The notes under the pieces are model-generated. The model was not told the DNA's origin, searched no databases, and was given only the letters and a program-made list of their open reading frames with translations. Below, in pieces: positions 30,019 through 38,316 of a stretch of 44,970 bases of DNA. The stretch is taken from the IMG/VR virus record IMGVR_UViG_3300033156_000205, positions 1 to 44,970 of that record. The stretch is one strand, 5' to 3'. The position numbers and the translations under genes were made by a program. The DNA is from a virus. Within the stretch, counting starts at the first letter, position 1; each line of letters begins with the position of its first letter.

Positions 30019-30948
30019 CTAAAAGCTACTGCCTATTCCCCCGCCGACTGCTGAACCTATGCCTGCACCAATCAGCATACCTATTGGGCCTCCTCCAGCT
30101 CCAGCCAATGCTCCAGCTCCTGCACCTATACCAGCTCCGAGCCCAGCATGAGTTGGGTTGCCATATACAATGGTATCTTGAGTAGGAGACACAGCCATGC
30201 CTGCCATAAGTTGTGCATACTTATACGGGTCTTGTCGCAGATATTCTCTATAGGCTGCAGATAGCGGAGCCTGCTCTTGAGCTTGAAGTGCTCCTGCTAC
30301 TCCGGCTTGTTGCATAAACTGCTGATACGGCAGAGACAACGCAGCCATTCGCCTGGCAGCTGCATTTTCTAAAGATTGAGCGCCCATAGCTTCTTGTGAT
30401 ATCAAACTGCTGTAGAGAGAAGGAGCTATCTTGCTTCCATAAAACTCTCCAGCTTTTTGTGCCAAATAATCACTAGTTCCTCTGCTGTAGTAAGTTCCTG
30501 GCATATTCATAGTTTCCTTTACAATCGGAGCTACAGTTTCTCTCCAGGCCTGCATAGCCGGCTCAGCATATGTCTCTCTCCAACTGGTGGCGGTTTTTAC
30601 AGGACTAAATTCGTAAGCCGGTTTTCCACTCATCAAATCTTTAATGGCTTGCGTTTCTAACTCTCCGTACTGTCCGCCTGCATAATGCTTATACGCTAAA
30701 TTGAATAAATCTGGTGTTTCAGCAACAAGCTGCCCAGGGTAAGTAGCTCCAGCAGTTGTGCTTTTGAGATACGGAGAAGCCCATTCAAATACAGTATTTA
30801 ATGCCTCTCTCTGCTCGGGGCTTAAGCTGCTAACAGTTTTAGTACTAGTGCCTCCTCCTTTATATCTAACAGAGCACATATTGTTTTTGTTAATGCACAC
30901 ACCATTCAGCATCTTGGTGTCAGTAACATCTATCATTATATTCCACAT
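30019..30948 (-). CDS. Ejection/internal virion protein with Gly-rich C terminus, 309 aa
   Basis: Starts at ATG 30948 behind AAGGAG. The core is helical with repeated Ala/Gln/Tyr (SLENAAARRMAALSLPYQQF, QEQAPLSAAYREYLRQDPY). The C terminus ends with a glycine-rich hydrophobic region that looks membrane-active (GAGAGALAGAGGGPIGMLIG). It shares a GPIGMLIG-like phrase with the lipoprotein at 24593 (GTPIGMLIG). This fits an ejected protein that contacts the inner membrane. Confidence 0.7.
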   Translation of the reverse strand: MWNIMIDVTDTKMLNGVCINKNNMCSVRYKGGGTSTKTVSSLSPEQREALNTVFEWASPYLKSTTAGATYPGQLVAETPDLFNLAYKHYAGGQYGELETQAIKDLMSGKPAYEFSPVKTATSWRETYAEPAMQAWRETVAPIVKETMNMPGTYYSRGTSDYLAQKAGEFYGSKIAPSLYSSLISQEAMGAQSLENAAARRMAALSLPYQQFMQQAGVAGALQAQEQAPLSAAYREYLRQDPYKYAQLMAGMAVSPTQDTIVYGNPTHAGLGAGIGAGAGALAGAGGGPIGMLIGAGIGSAVGGGIGSSF

Positions 30949-30966
30949 CTCATATAACTCCTTTTG

Positions 30967-31374
30967 CTAAAACTTACAGTTCATTATATGCCCATGTATG
31001 TTGAAGCCCCAGCTTCTAGCTATTGCATCTGCACTTCTTTCTGTTTCAAACCGAATTTCGTGTATGTTATGCTCTTTAGCGGCCCATTTTTTTATATCTT
31101 CAAGTGCTTGCTTAACAGATTTTCTGCTAACTCCAGGTTTTATCCAAGCTTGGCCAAGCCAGATGTATTGTCTATCTGGAAGAGTCCATCCAATAGCATA
31201 AGCAGTCAGCTCATTCCTATCGAAAGCTACAGATACATATATGTCATCTGGACTGTTCGTCATCATAAACAGAATTTCTTTAGTTATTACATCTCTGGTG
31301 TAACCACCATCTTCAACAAGATGAGGTATTATGTACTTCATAACTTTATAATTTTTTGCTCTAAAGATAATCAA
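30967..31374 (-). CDS. GNAT-like acetyltransferase, 135 aa
   Basis: Start drawn at TTG 31374 (TTGA overlap with the upstream stop); ATG at 31341 is an alternative. The sequence has a GNAT-type order: a strand pair around VSVAFDRNELTAYAIGWTL, QYIWLGQAWIKPGVSRKSVK as the acceptor and pantetheine-loop region, and an IHEIRFETER-AIARSWGFNIHGHI end. Small GNATs are found among phage structural genes with unknown targets. The fold call is moderate. Confidence 0.7.
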   Translation of the reverse strand: MIIFRAKNYKVMKYIIPHLVEDGGYTRDVITKEILFMMTNSPDDIYVSVAFDRNELTAYAIGWTLPDRQYIWLGQAWIKPGVSRKSVKQALEDIKKWAAKEHNIHEIRFETERSADAIARSWGFNIHGHIMNCKF

Positions 31375-31538
31375 TTTCCAAGCTTTCCGTTTTCAAAAGT
31401 GTTTTCCAGCAACGAAGAGCCTTTTAGAGCATCTTCTAATACAACTTGCAGCTCCTGAAGGTATTCTTTTAAGTCATCAGATACTGAGTCAGGAATGACT
31501 GGAAAACTTATGTGTCTAATTGTAATATCTTCGCTCAT
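31371..31538 (-). CDS. Hypothetical protein, 55 aa
   Basis: ATG at 31538 overlaps the stop of the large tail protein (TAATG), and its TGA overlaps the TTG of the GNAT-like gene. The product (MSEDITIRHISFPVIPDSVS, then DDLKEYLQELQVVL) has a strand followed by an amphipathic helix. Function unknown. Confidence 0.65.
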   Translation of the reverse strand: MSEDITIRHISFPVIPDSVSDDLKEYLQELQVVLEDALKGSSLLENTFENGKLGN

Positions 31539-33583
31539 TATCTATCACCCTCCAGCAAGTACTTCATATGCATTGCTCTCAACTGAAAGTCTTTAGATGA
31601 GTTTTGAACAAACTTAAATCTAATTTTTCTAGCACTTGCATCGAAAGGTATTCTATGCTGAGTCCATACATTAGCATCTCCCAATGATACACTCTGACTA
31701 GATGCTATAGATGTCCAAGTATCTCCGCTATCAATACTGTAGTAGACATCGACGGTTGCATCTACCATTGCAGACATAGCATTGAATGATACCCAAGCAG
31801 TTCTAAAGTAATGCTCTTCGGCATCTATAGTTATGTCCATAGTTTCATACACACACTCTATATCACTGTCGTCATCTTTTCCAGTTGAGTCTGTAATCTT
31901 AAACACATAACCGTCAGATGATATAAAGGTAGCTACTGGATAATCGCTCTCTGTAAAGGAGCTGTCTGAATACAAATTAAGCTCATCACAATAGTGTCCA
32001 GCTACCTCAGGGCCATCACAGTACCAAGGTATCTTATTGCTAAAAAGACTGAAGTCTCTAACTGTATCTGCAAATTCGTGATACTCCCAAGTTCTCTTTT
32101 GGTGTTTGTAGTTGTAGCTGTAGCACTGCTTAGCATAAGCACTAGAAGCTGTAGGAAAGAATACGTGAAGTTTGTGTCTTCCAACATCGAGCCCAAACAC
32201 TACTGCATTCTTTTTTGAAACGTCCAGCTCGTTAAACATAGACTCTTCTATAGCCGTGCCGATTTGAGTTAATTGCCTTCCGCCGGCATAACCATATATC
32301 TTTTGGTCTGTTCCAAGGAAGTAGTGAACATTTACAAAATCCCAAAGAGCTTTTTCTGCAAACAACCCAGTCTCATATACAAGAGTAGGAAACATAAATA
32401 AGACAGCACCCCCGAGATATCTGCCGGTAGTAATCGTATTCTCTGAGTATATTACCATGTCCGAGCCGAGTTTTCTGGCTCTTAACAGTTTTCCAATAGT
32501 ATCAGTTAGAACATTAGACCCGCTTGTGCCTCCTGTAAAGTCATCAATATCTCCGAGGTTAGAATATGCCAAACTTCTAACATTAGTGCTACCATTATTA
32601 TAGTTGATAACAAAGAAGTGGTTCCAAAACTCTATAATTTCTTTAGCATATGCAAACCCACTTAAATCTGATAAGTCAAGGGCAGCAAATCTGCTACCAC
32701 TTCCACTTGAATTGCCTTCGTAATAATATATGCTGTCTACATTGTTAGATATACAAAGAGCAGTTCCGCCGTTGTTACTAAACAATGTTGCATCGTGGGC
32801 TGTAGAATGGCTCCATCTGTTGCTGGCATCGCTAGAAAACCCGTCGCTAGCTCTTATATCATCCACAACAATGTAATCATCTGCAGCTAGTGCAGTTTCG
32901 GTATAGATTTCTATAGATGTAACTGTAGATATTCCGCTCAAATCAACCTTTACACAGCAATGATACCACTTTTCTGCAGATGGACTATCGATATATGATA
33001 CAGCATCCACATCAGTATCCGCATCTTTCGTGCGAACTTTTATAGACACACCTGCTTTAGATGCGTAGTACCAAAAAGATATGTGAGATACAGTTCCACT
33101 TACGCCACTAATATCATCATTGTCGAAGGTTGTCGTAGAAGCAATTTTATCTCCAGCAGATATGGCATCAGTAGCCAATATCTTTAGTGCATATGTCCCT
33201 TCATAGTTTTCGGTAGATTGACTTAATGTTATATTAGTTCCAGCAGTCCAATCAGTATCAAGTTCACAAGCCTGCATTTGAACGGACGGCATTATTTCTA
33301 TCCACTGATTATAAGAGCTATCATATTCAAAAGCGCAAGTTGTAGTCAGTGCTATTTGATGGACGATGCCTCTTGCATCTATGTATTGCATAAGCTCCAT
33401 ACCTATACCAGCTAGCGGCAAGTTCAGTCCGCTCTGAATATAGCCGAGTCGTTTCCTAACTCCCCAATTCTCAACGTACATATTCTTCATATTTGGAGAG
33501 GCAGAAGGAATTTGTGTAGGCTGTAGGTCTTTATTAAGTCCATTTACAGCTATTGGTATTTGTACTGTTTGATATTCTGCCAT
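31538..33583 (-). CDS. Large tail protein with propeller-like and carbohydrate-binding-type domains, 681 aa
   Basis: The N terminus (MAEYQTVQIPIAVNGLNKDL) is followed by a beta-rich segment with an insert around residues 100-250 resembling a jelly-roll carbohydrate-binding module (DTDWTAGTNITLSQSTENYE, GTVSHISFWYYASKAGVSIK, CCVKVDLSGISTVTSIEIY). The rest shows recurrent strand patterns with W/Y/D residues, like a propeller-type podovirus nozzle or tail hub. Its neighbours are a fibre-like protein and small adaptors. I cannot match it to a named family. Confidence 0.65.
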   Translation of the reverse strand: MAEYQTVQIPIAVNGLNKDLQPTQIPSASPNMKNMYVENWGVRKRLGYIQSGLNLPLAGIGMELMQYIDARGIVHQIALTTTCAFEYDSSYNQWIEIMPSVQMQACELDTDWTAGTNITLSQSTENYEGTYALKILATDAISAGDKIASTTTFDNDDISGVSGTVSHISFWYYASKAGVSIKVRTKDADTDVDAVSYIDSPSAEKWYHCCVKVDLSGISTVTSIEIYTETALAADDYIVVDDIRASDGFSSDASNRWSHSTAHDATLFSNNGGTALCISNNVDSIYYYEGNSSGSGSRFAALDLSDLSGFAYAKEIIEFWNHFFVINYNNGSTNVRSLAYSNLGDIDDFTGGTSGSNVLTDTIGKLLRARKLGSDMVIYSENTITTGRYLGGAVLFMFPTLVYETGLFAEKALWDFVNVHYFLGTDQKIYGYAGGRQLTQIGTAIEESMFNELDVSKKNAVVFGLDVGRHKLHVFFPTASSAYAKQCYSYNYKHQKRTWEYHEFADTVRDFSLFSNKIPWYCDGPEVAGHYCDELNLYSDSSFTESDYPVATFISSDGYVFKITDSTGKDDDSDIECVYETMDITIDAEEHYFRTAWVSFNAMSAMVDATVDVYYSIDSGDTWTSIASSQSVSLGDANVWTQHRIPFDASARKIRFKFVQNSSKDFQLRAMHMKYLLEGDR

Positions 33584-33629
33584 TTCAATCTTTTCTATGA
33601 AGCTAAATATAGTAAATTCGTGTTTTCAT

Positions 33630-34457
33630 TTAGTATCCTATTGCTATCCAGTACGCCTCTCCAGCGTTTTGATAATTATTGACATAGAACTTAAACGAGG
33701 ACGTGCTTACATCATCTACACAAAACGCTTCGCTCACAACGAACTCATCGGACTCGTGGGTTAGGCATAATTGGACATTTATTATCTGTGATGGAAAGGC
33801 GGTTTCAAATGTTACTGTTGTGCTTATTCCTGTATATGCTTTTTTACCTTGCTTTATAATAAGACCATTCGGAAATGTGATGCTTTCGCTGCCAGAGTCA
33901 AAACTTGCACCTGCTACGCCGTCAACTTGGAATAAGTCATCCACATACTTCTTAATACTTTGCTGCGTAGCCAATTCAGTGTCAGAGTTTGAGTTCATAT
34001 CATCCTCATCAAGCACACCAGTAACTGCAGTTGTTCCTTGTATGTTTAGGGTACCAGCTATAGTTGTATTTCCGTTTGTAGCATCAACGGTGAACTTGTC
34101 AGTGTTTAATGTTATGTCTGCATCTGCTCCACCAGCAATTCCCTTATCAAATGTCTGAAGAGACGCCCACGTGTGAGCTGCAGCTACCATCTGTGCTGCT
34201 ATCTCTGTATAGATAAGTGTCCAAGTTGGCACAGAATAATCAGTAAGGATATACATCTTGTTGTCGTCGCTTGAGTCTATCCAGATAGAGCCATTATCAT
34301 TAGCTTCAAAAGCAGCTCCACTCGGTCGGGTTGAAGGTTCTGTTGCTTGAAAAATTACTCTGGACTTAAGTAAGTCTTTTAGATTTCTGACTTCCTCAGG
34401 CAAAGCTGACACTAATGTATGGTCAATCGGTTTTGAAGTATCCCACGAGCTAGCCAT
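33630..34457 (-). CDS. Tail fibre protein with gp53-like C terminus, 275 aa
   Basis: The N-terminal third has head-binding style phrases (WDTSKPIDHTLVSALPEEVR, SIWIDSSDDNKMYI). The middle is repetitive (TLNTDKFTVDATNGNTTIAG). The C-terminal 90 residues (FPNGLIIKQGKK, TVTFETAFPSQIINVQLCL, end YWIAIGY) match the gp53-like fibre C-terminal domain I know from enterobacterial and other phages. It is distinct from the large fibre at the junction. Receptor binding is likely. Confidence 0.8.
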   Translation of the reverse strand: MASSWDTSKPIDHTLVSALPEEVRNLKDLLKSRVIFQATEPSTRPSGAAFEANDNGSIWIDSSDDNKMYILTDYSVPTWTLIYTEIAAQMVAAAHTWASLQTFDKGIAGGADADITLNTDKFTVDATNGNTTIAGTLNIQGTTAVTGVLDEDDMNSNSDTELATQQSIKKYVDDLFQVDGVAGASFDSGSESITFPNGLIIKQGKKAYTGISTTVTFETAFPSQIINVQLCLTHESDEFVVSEAFCVDDVSTSSFKFYVNNYQNAGEAYWIAIGY

Positions 34458-34669
34458 TATTTCTTCCTCCTGCTCTTACCTATGCTTGGATACCTCTTGT
34501 GAACCGCCGCTCGAACTTGTTTTTTCTCAGCAGGCGTACCGTATTTAGCAACCATCGACAATGCACTTATTGCATGTGTCTTGTCGTGAATTGGATATTT
34601 TCGCTTGCTAGGAATTGCAAAAGATGACTTGCGTAATCCCTTTCTTTTTTTATATGTCAATCTAGCCAT
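34457..34669 (-). CDS. DUF6582-like small basic protein, 70 aa
   Basis: Start ATG 34669 (MARLTYKKRKGLRKSSFAIP). The block KYPIHDKTHAISALSMVAKY, then GTPAEKKQVRAAVHKRYP, matches a small conserved module seen alone or at the ends of phage virion proteins. It is basic throughout. The frame is open upstream to 34813, but that extension is the antiphase shadow of the RGG peptide gene, so I exclude it. It may bind DNA or a virion partner. Confidence 0.75.
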   Translation of the reverse strand: MARLTYKKRKGLRKSSFAIPSKRKYPIHDKTHAISALSMVAKYGTPAEKKQVRAAVHKRYPSIGKSRRKK

Positions 34670-34670
34670 T

Positions 34671-34820
34671 TTAACCTTTCCTTCCAAGACCTCTACCTCT
34701 GCCCCCTCCTCTGCCATAGCCAGGGCCTCCTCGACTACAGCCGCCAGTGTTTCTGTTTCTTCGACCACCGCCAGCACGGCCTCTACCTCTGCCAGCACCT
34801 CTTTTAGCATCATAAGCCAT
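34671..34820 (-). CDS. RGG/glycine-arginine-rich mini protein, 49 aa
   Basis: ATG 34820 shares bases with the previous stop (TAATG), and the stop at 34673-34671 lies just before the next ATG. The product has repeated RGRGR and RGGG clusters over its whole length (RGAGRGRGRAGGGRRNRNTG, then RGGPGYGRGGGRGRGLGRKG), with a CSRGG break. This resembles RGG boxes of RNA-binding proteins. Competing frames in the same bases give an E/V/A-rich run with no start context. Translation is not proven. Confidence 0.6.
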   Translation of the reverse strand: MAYDAKRGAGRGRGRAGGGRRNRNTGGCSRGGPGYGRGGGRGRGLGRKG

Positions 34821-34978
34821 TATCTTTTTCTCCTTTTCTTTTTCGGCTTAAAGCCATGTCTAATGGCATCAAGCAACCTCTTTTGTGCTTTAGCTTTCTT
34901 TTTTGTTGTACGCTTAGCACTCACTCTGCCTCCGTGTGTAACTCTGTATCCATCTACTTTTTTAATATGAACAGGCAT
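34820..34978 (-). CDS. Small very basic protein, 52 aa
   Basis: ATG 34978 is shared with the stop of the upstream gene (TAATG). The product is MPVHIKKVDGYRVTHGGRVS, then KRTTKKKAKAQKRLLDAIRH and a basic end KPKKKRRKR. It is likely a DNA- or RNA-binding virion protein. The VDGYRVTHGG entry phrase is the sort seen in small phage proteins that accompany the head and neck genes. Confidence 0.7.
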   Translation of the reverse strand: MPVHIKKVDGYRVTHGGRVSAKRTTKKKAKAQKRLLDAIRHGFKPKKKRRKR

Positions 34979-35124
34979 TAGCTATCCTCTCTTGACAAAA
35001 TCTCTAATATGACAAACTTAACATCACTAAAATCACTCTTTAGTGTGTTTAAGTCCTCATCTATTATAGCTATCAGCTTCTCGAGCCGTTCGAGCTCCTC
35101 TTCTATACTATCTTTATCGCTCAT
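34978..35124 (-). CDS. Small acidic coiled-coil protein, 48 aa
   Basis: ATG 35124 follows the previous stop by 3 nt. The product is heptad-like throughout (SIEEELERLEKLIAIIDEDL, then SDVKFVILEILSRED) and its TAA overlaps the next ATG. Acidic coiled coils of this size often oligomerise next to virion proteins. It sits beside three very basic small proteins, so a charge-paired complex is possible. Confidence 0.65.
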   Translation of the reverse strand: MSDKDSIEEELERLEKLIAIIDEDLNTLKSDFSDVKFVILEILSREDS

Positions 35125-35127
35125 TAG

Positions 35128-35889
35128 CTAGTACCAAGTATCAATCTCTCCGCATCTGTCATGTCCAGTTATTAAGTTTTTGACAGATACACCTCTCTCT
35201 TTAGCTGTGCTCATATCTCTCTCAACGACCTTGTCCTCAGCAGACTCGCTTCTATCTTTCTGTTTGCATTGCAGAAGAGTTCCACCAACTCTGCCTCTAT
35301 CATAATCTCTGCCTAAGGCCATTATGTACCAAGACAAATACTTATCGGTCATACCCAATGACAGATAAACCATAGCAGTTACATATTGCTCTACAAAAAC
35401 ATCTAGAATTCCAATCGGACACTCTACATCATCGCCAGCAAAAGTGGGAACAGAAGATACTCTAAGCCTCAGCTCTAATCCGCTCATAGCAGGGCATTCT
35501 AGTATAATCTTTGAGCCGAACTTAAGACCAAATCTTGGCCAGCCTTTCTGATTATCTTCTGGATTTACTATGTTCTTATCCCACCACTGCTTATTTTTCA
35601 GCTTAAGAATTTTGTTTCTCGAGCCATCAGCCTCAACTATTCTAGCAGTAATTATATCGATAACAGTTCCTACACTGACACTGCTCTCTGTCAACGTTGA
35701 AATATCTACGGATGTAGCATCTTCATCAATAGTCAAGTCATCGCAAATATGTAAACTGTCTTGAAACGGATGCTCGGTAACAGCAACCTTAAGAGCATTG
35801 TCGCACTGGCTATTTATCAAAGATGTCTTGTCGCTTCTGCCTGTATTTAGAACAACCAAAGCTGCTATTTCTGCTCTAGTTTTTGCCAT
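35128..35889 (-). CDS. Neck/head-tail adaptor-like protein, 253 aa
   Basis: The N-terminal helical segment (MAKTRAEIAALVVLNTGRSD) and the order alpha-helix, strands (TIDEDATSVDISTLTES), CPAMSGLELRLRVSSVPTFA, and helices (LDVFVEQYVTAMVYLSLGM) fit podovirus neck or gp6-type adaptor proteins. It lies three genes downstream of the glycosyltransferase fusion and upstream of the small basic proteins. The call is from context and fold rhythm. Confidence 0.55.
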   Translation of the reverse strand: MAKTRAEIAALVVLNTGRSDKTSLINSQCDNALKVAVTEHPFQDSLHICDDLTIDEDATSVDISTLTESSVSVGTVIDIITARIVEADGSRNKILKLKNKQWWDKNIVNPEDNQKGWPRFGLKFGSKIILECPAMSGLELRLRVSSVPTFAGDDVECPIGILDVFVEQYVTAMVYLSLGMTDKYLSWYIMALGRDYDRGRVGGTLLQCKQKDRSESAEDKVVERDMSTAKERGVSVKNLITGHDRCGEIDTWY

Positions 35890-35898
35890 AATAGCCTC

Positions 35899-36249
35899 CT
35901 AAGCGGACACAAACCCCTCTACAATTCCGCTAACAGGACCTGCAGACCCGCTGACAACTAACGGAGTAGCATCAGCTAGCTTTATAGGACGAGTGAACGA
36001 AATGTTATGAGTTAAGCCGGTATCTGTTGCTATAACTTTAATATCAGTAGTTTCATCTCCCACACTTATAGTTCCAGCAACATCTGCAGCCACCTGCAAA
36101 TTCGTTATGTATATTGCCTTCCCAGTAGCCGGAGCCGCCTTAATGGTCTCAGTTCCAGACGCATCTGCACTGTAAAAACTTATAGCAAACAAAGTTCTTC
36201 CAGGAGGGTTAGGAACAGCTACTGTTAAGGTTGTAGCAGTAATTGACAT
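35899..36249 (-). CDS. Hypothetical virion beta protein, 116 aa
   Basis: An all-beta Ala/Thr/Val-rich protein (SITATTLTVAVPNPPGRTLF, TGKAIYITNLQVAADVAGTI, SFTRPIKLADATPLVVSGSA). It looks like a small decoration or adhesion protein, placed among the neck genes. No family recognised. Confidence 0.65.
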   Translation of the reverse strand: MSITATTLTVAVPNPPGRTLFAISFYSADASGTETIKAAPATGKAIYITNLQVAADVAGTISVGDETTDIKVIATDTGLTHNISFTRPIKLADATPLVVSGSAGPVSGIVEGFVSA

Positions 36250-36261
36250 AATTTAATCTCC

Positions 36262-36564
36262 TTAATCTACACTAATAGCTGTCCAAGTAGCATCTGTACT
36301 AGCTGCACAGTCGGTAGTACACACATATGTGAGCTCGTTAGTTGTATCAATACATAGGTCTCCAACCTGTAGCAAGTCGTACGGAGACGTAGCGTAATCC
36401 GCTTTCAGTGTTGACGGCGTCCCTTCAGAATACCAGACTCTTCTTCTGGCGTGTCCTATATTTTTAGCTCCTGTCTCTCCAAGAGTTGTGCTCTTGCCCA
36501 TATATCTTATGGCCAAATTGAATGCCCTAGATTTATTCTCGGGAACTTTAATGTTTGTAGCCAT
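36262..36564 (-). CDS. Hypothetical virion protein, 100 aa
   Basis: The N-terminal half (MATNIKVPENKSRAFNLAIR, then GKSTTLGETGAKNIGHARRR) is basic; the C-terminal half (YDLLQVGDLCIDTTNELTYV, CTTDCAASTDATWTAISVD) is strand-rich with three Cys. It sits between the glycosyltransferase fusion and a beta protein in the head region. No family recognised. Confidence 0.65.
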   Translation of the reverse strand: MATNIKVPENKSRAFNLAIRYMGKSTTLGETGAKNIGHARRRVWYSEGTPSTLKADYATSPYDLLQVGDLCIDTTNELTYVCTTDCAASTDATWTAISVD

Positions 36565-36567
36565 TGC

Positions 36568-37725
36568 TTATTCTCCTTTCAGTCTACAAACTACAACAAT
36601 AGACTTATAGTTTATAATCTCATCATATCTGTCGCACTTGATTATCTCAAATCCGCAGCTTTTGACAAATTCCTTAAACTGCTTCTCAGTCCAGAAGTTC
36701 TTATGCTCGGAGTTGACCAGAATGTCTTTAGCAACTGTGCTAACATCTGGAGTAGATAGCACAGCGACTCCATCGGGCTTGATGCAATTTTTAATAGTAC
36801 TCATAGCATTATCGAGATTGTCTAGGTGCTCAAGAACATCGGCACACAACACTAGGTCATATTTAGCAGCGCTAAAGTACTTCTCGTTTAAGTTCCAGCA
36901 AACCCAATTTATGTCTTTGTCTCGTGTCTTGCATAAATCTATAGCATCATTAACATCAACAGCTGTAATGTTTTTGCAGACCGGTTTTATGTAATCGATT
37001 AGTTTAGAACCAAACCCGCAGCCCAAATCAATCATACTAGTGTAGCTATTATCTTTAATAATCCTGGCAGCTTCTAAATAGGTGTTTAGCTGAAAGACTC
37101 TGTTTTTAGGATAAAAGATTTGAGGCTTTCCTATATGTCCAACAACCACTCTAGTGTCAATCCGTATAATCTTACCGAGCCCTCTAAGCTCTCTACAGAA
37201 CTGCATATCGCTTCTTCTGGAATAAAGCTTGCCATTCTTGTTTCTAGGAGTAGTATCTTTGAAGTAAGGCTTCTCTATATCTTTGAATACACTCAAATCA
37301 ATCAAAGTACATCCAAATGCACAAGAGTCCACTTCGTAAGATATGCCATCTAAAGGTAGCTGCACAGTATAAGAGTAGTCCTCATCAGCTTTAATAAACC
37401 CTACTTGAGGCCCATCGCCGCTTCTCTTAGTAACCACTCCACTGACAGCAGCAGCATCAGTGTTACCAAGTAAACACGGAAGCATACTGCTGTCAATAAT
37501 GTGGTCTGCATCTACAAAAAGAATATGTGTGCAATTCATCTCAATAGCTTTGTCGACTAGAATGTTTCTAGCTTCAGCTACTTTAGCACCATCAAGAGTC
37601 ATGAACACAATGTTGTAGTTCTTAGCCCAATCGGAGAATACAGCAATGTGATTAGCATACGCTGCAGGCTCTATGTGGCCATATGTATGGACTGCAACTG
37701 CTACCTTTTCTTTGCTCGATGACAT
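36568..37725 (-). CDS. Glycosyltransferase-methyltransferase fusion, 385 aa
   Basis: Residues 1-215 look like a GT-A glycosyltransferase: VAEARNILVDKAIEMNCTHI, then LFVDADH with D72/D74 as the DxD, and GHIGKP late. Residues 228-385 are a class-I SAM methyltransferase with MIDLGCGFGSK (231-241) as motif I, ADVLEHLDN as post-motif, and GVAVLSTPD. It would transfer a sugar and methylate it, or act on two sites. It lies inside the head/neck genes, between a decoration-like protein and the neck genes, so a virion protein may be the target. The fold calls are good; the target is inferred. Confidence 0.8.
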   Translation of the reverse strand: MSSSKEKVAVAVHTYGHIEPAAYANHIAVFSDWAKNYNIVFMTLDGAKVAEARNILVDKAIEMNCTHILFVDADHIIDSSMLPCLLGNTDAAAVSGVVTKRSGDGPQVGFIKADEDYSYTVQLPLDGISYEVDSCAFGCTLIDLSVFKDIEKPYFKDTTPRNKNGKLYSRRSDMQFCRELRGLGKIIRIDTRVVVGHIGKPQIFYPKNRVFQLNTYLEAARIIKDNSYTSMIDLGCGFGSKLIDYIKPVCKNITAVDVNDAIDLCKTRDKDINWVCWNLNEKYFSAAKYDLVLCADVLEHLDNLDNAMSTIKNCIKPDGVAVLSTPDVSTVAKDILVNSEHKNFWTEKQFKEFVKSCGFEIIKCDRYDEIINYKSIVVVCRLKGE

Positions 37726-37738
37726 TGCAGCGCACTCC

Positions 37739-38254
37739 TTATAGGCATTTTACATATACATTCTTAGCATATGTAGCTCCTGTAGCATCAGAGCATGCCT
37801 CCATTGCTTGGAATGTAAACATTCTTTTGGGAGCAGTCCCAACAGCAGTAGCTCTTGTTAGAGTGCTAGCACCGTTAGCAGCTGTAAGTTCATCTCCGAT
37901 AGCAACAGCAGTTCCGCTAACTCCAAGTACTCTAGCATCCAAGTGGACTCCGTAAACTTGTATCCACCCGTAACATACGCCTCCAGACGCTGCAATCGCA
38001 GTCATTGCAATTCCTGCTTGGAACATCAAGTCAGCAGTAACAGGCCCGTTTACTGATTTGAAAATCTCCCCAGTTCCATCAGCATTATCTGCATCGTAAC
38101 ACACTGGCTGGTGCTGCACGATAGCAGTAGCACTCCTGTTCTTTACCCATCTGTATACATTCCCGTCATACTCCCTCCTGAGAGTACCAACACCTTCAAC
38201 ATCGGTGCTCTCAACTGAAGTAAGACCAGTCTGAAACAAAATCTTCTGAGCCAT
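37739..38254 (-). CDS. Probable capsid decoration protein, 171 aa
   Basis: A beta-rich, Ala/Gly/Thr-rich protein directly downstream of the major capsid gene (VYRWVKNRSATAIVQHQPVC, GVSGTAVAIGDELTAANGAS). Such small proteins next to the capsid are often head decorations. The phrase AVAIGDELTAANGAS is typical of phage structural beta proteins. No named family. Confidence 0.65.
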   Translation of the reverse strand: MAQKILFQTGLTSVESTDVEGVGTLRREYDGNVYRWVKNRSATAIVQHQPVCYDADNADGTGEIFKSVNGPVTADLMFQAGIAMTAIAASGGVCYGWIQVYGVHLDARVLGVSGTAVAIGDELTAANGASTLTRATAVGTAPKRMFTFQAMEACSDATGATYAKNVYVKCL

Positions 38255-38293
38255 AATTTAATCTCCTTAGATTAAAGTAGTTAACAATTTCTA

Positions 38294-38316
38294 ACATATC
38301 CATATTGGGGATATGT
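38294..38316. repeat. Dyad copy 5: ACATATCC-N7-GGATATGT
   Basis: Identical core arms, extended to 10 bp by TA/TA (TAACATATCC/GGATATGTTA); spacer ATATTGG. It lies between the capsid gene and the decoration gene, and its last base is in the capsid stop codon. Confidence 0.9.

Noticed and set aside
34670-34813. N-terminal extension of the 34457 gene (E/V/A-rich, from ATG 34813)
   Set aside because: It is the antiphase reading of the RGG peptide gene; the natural start with conserved module is ATG 34669.
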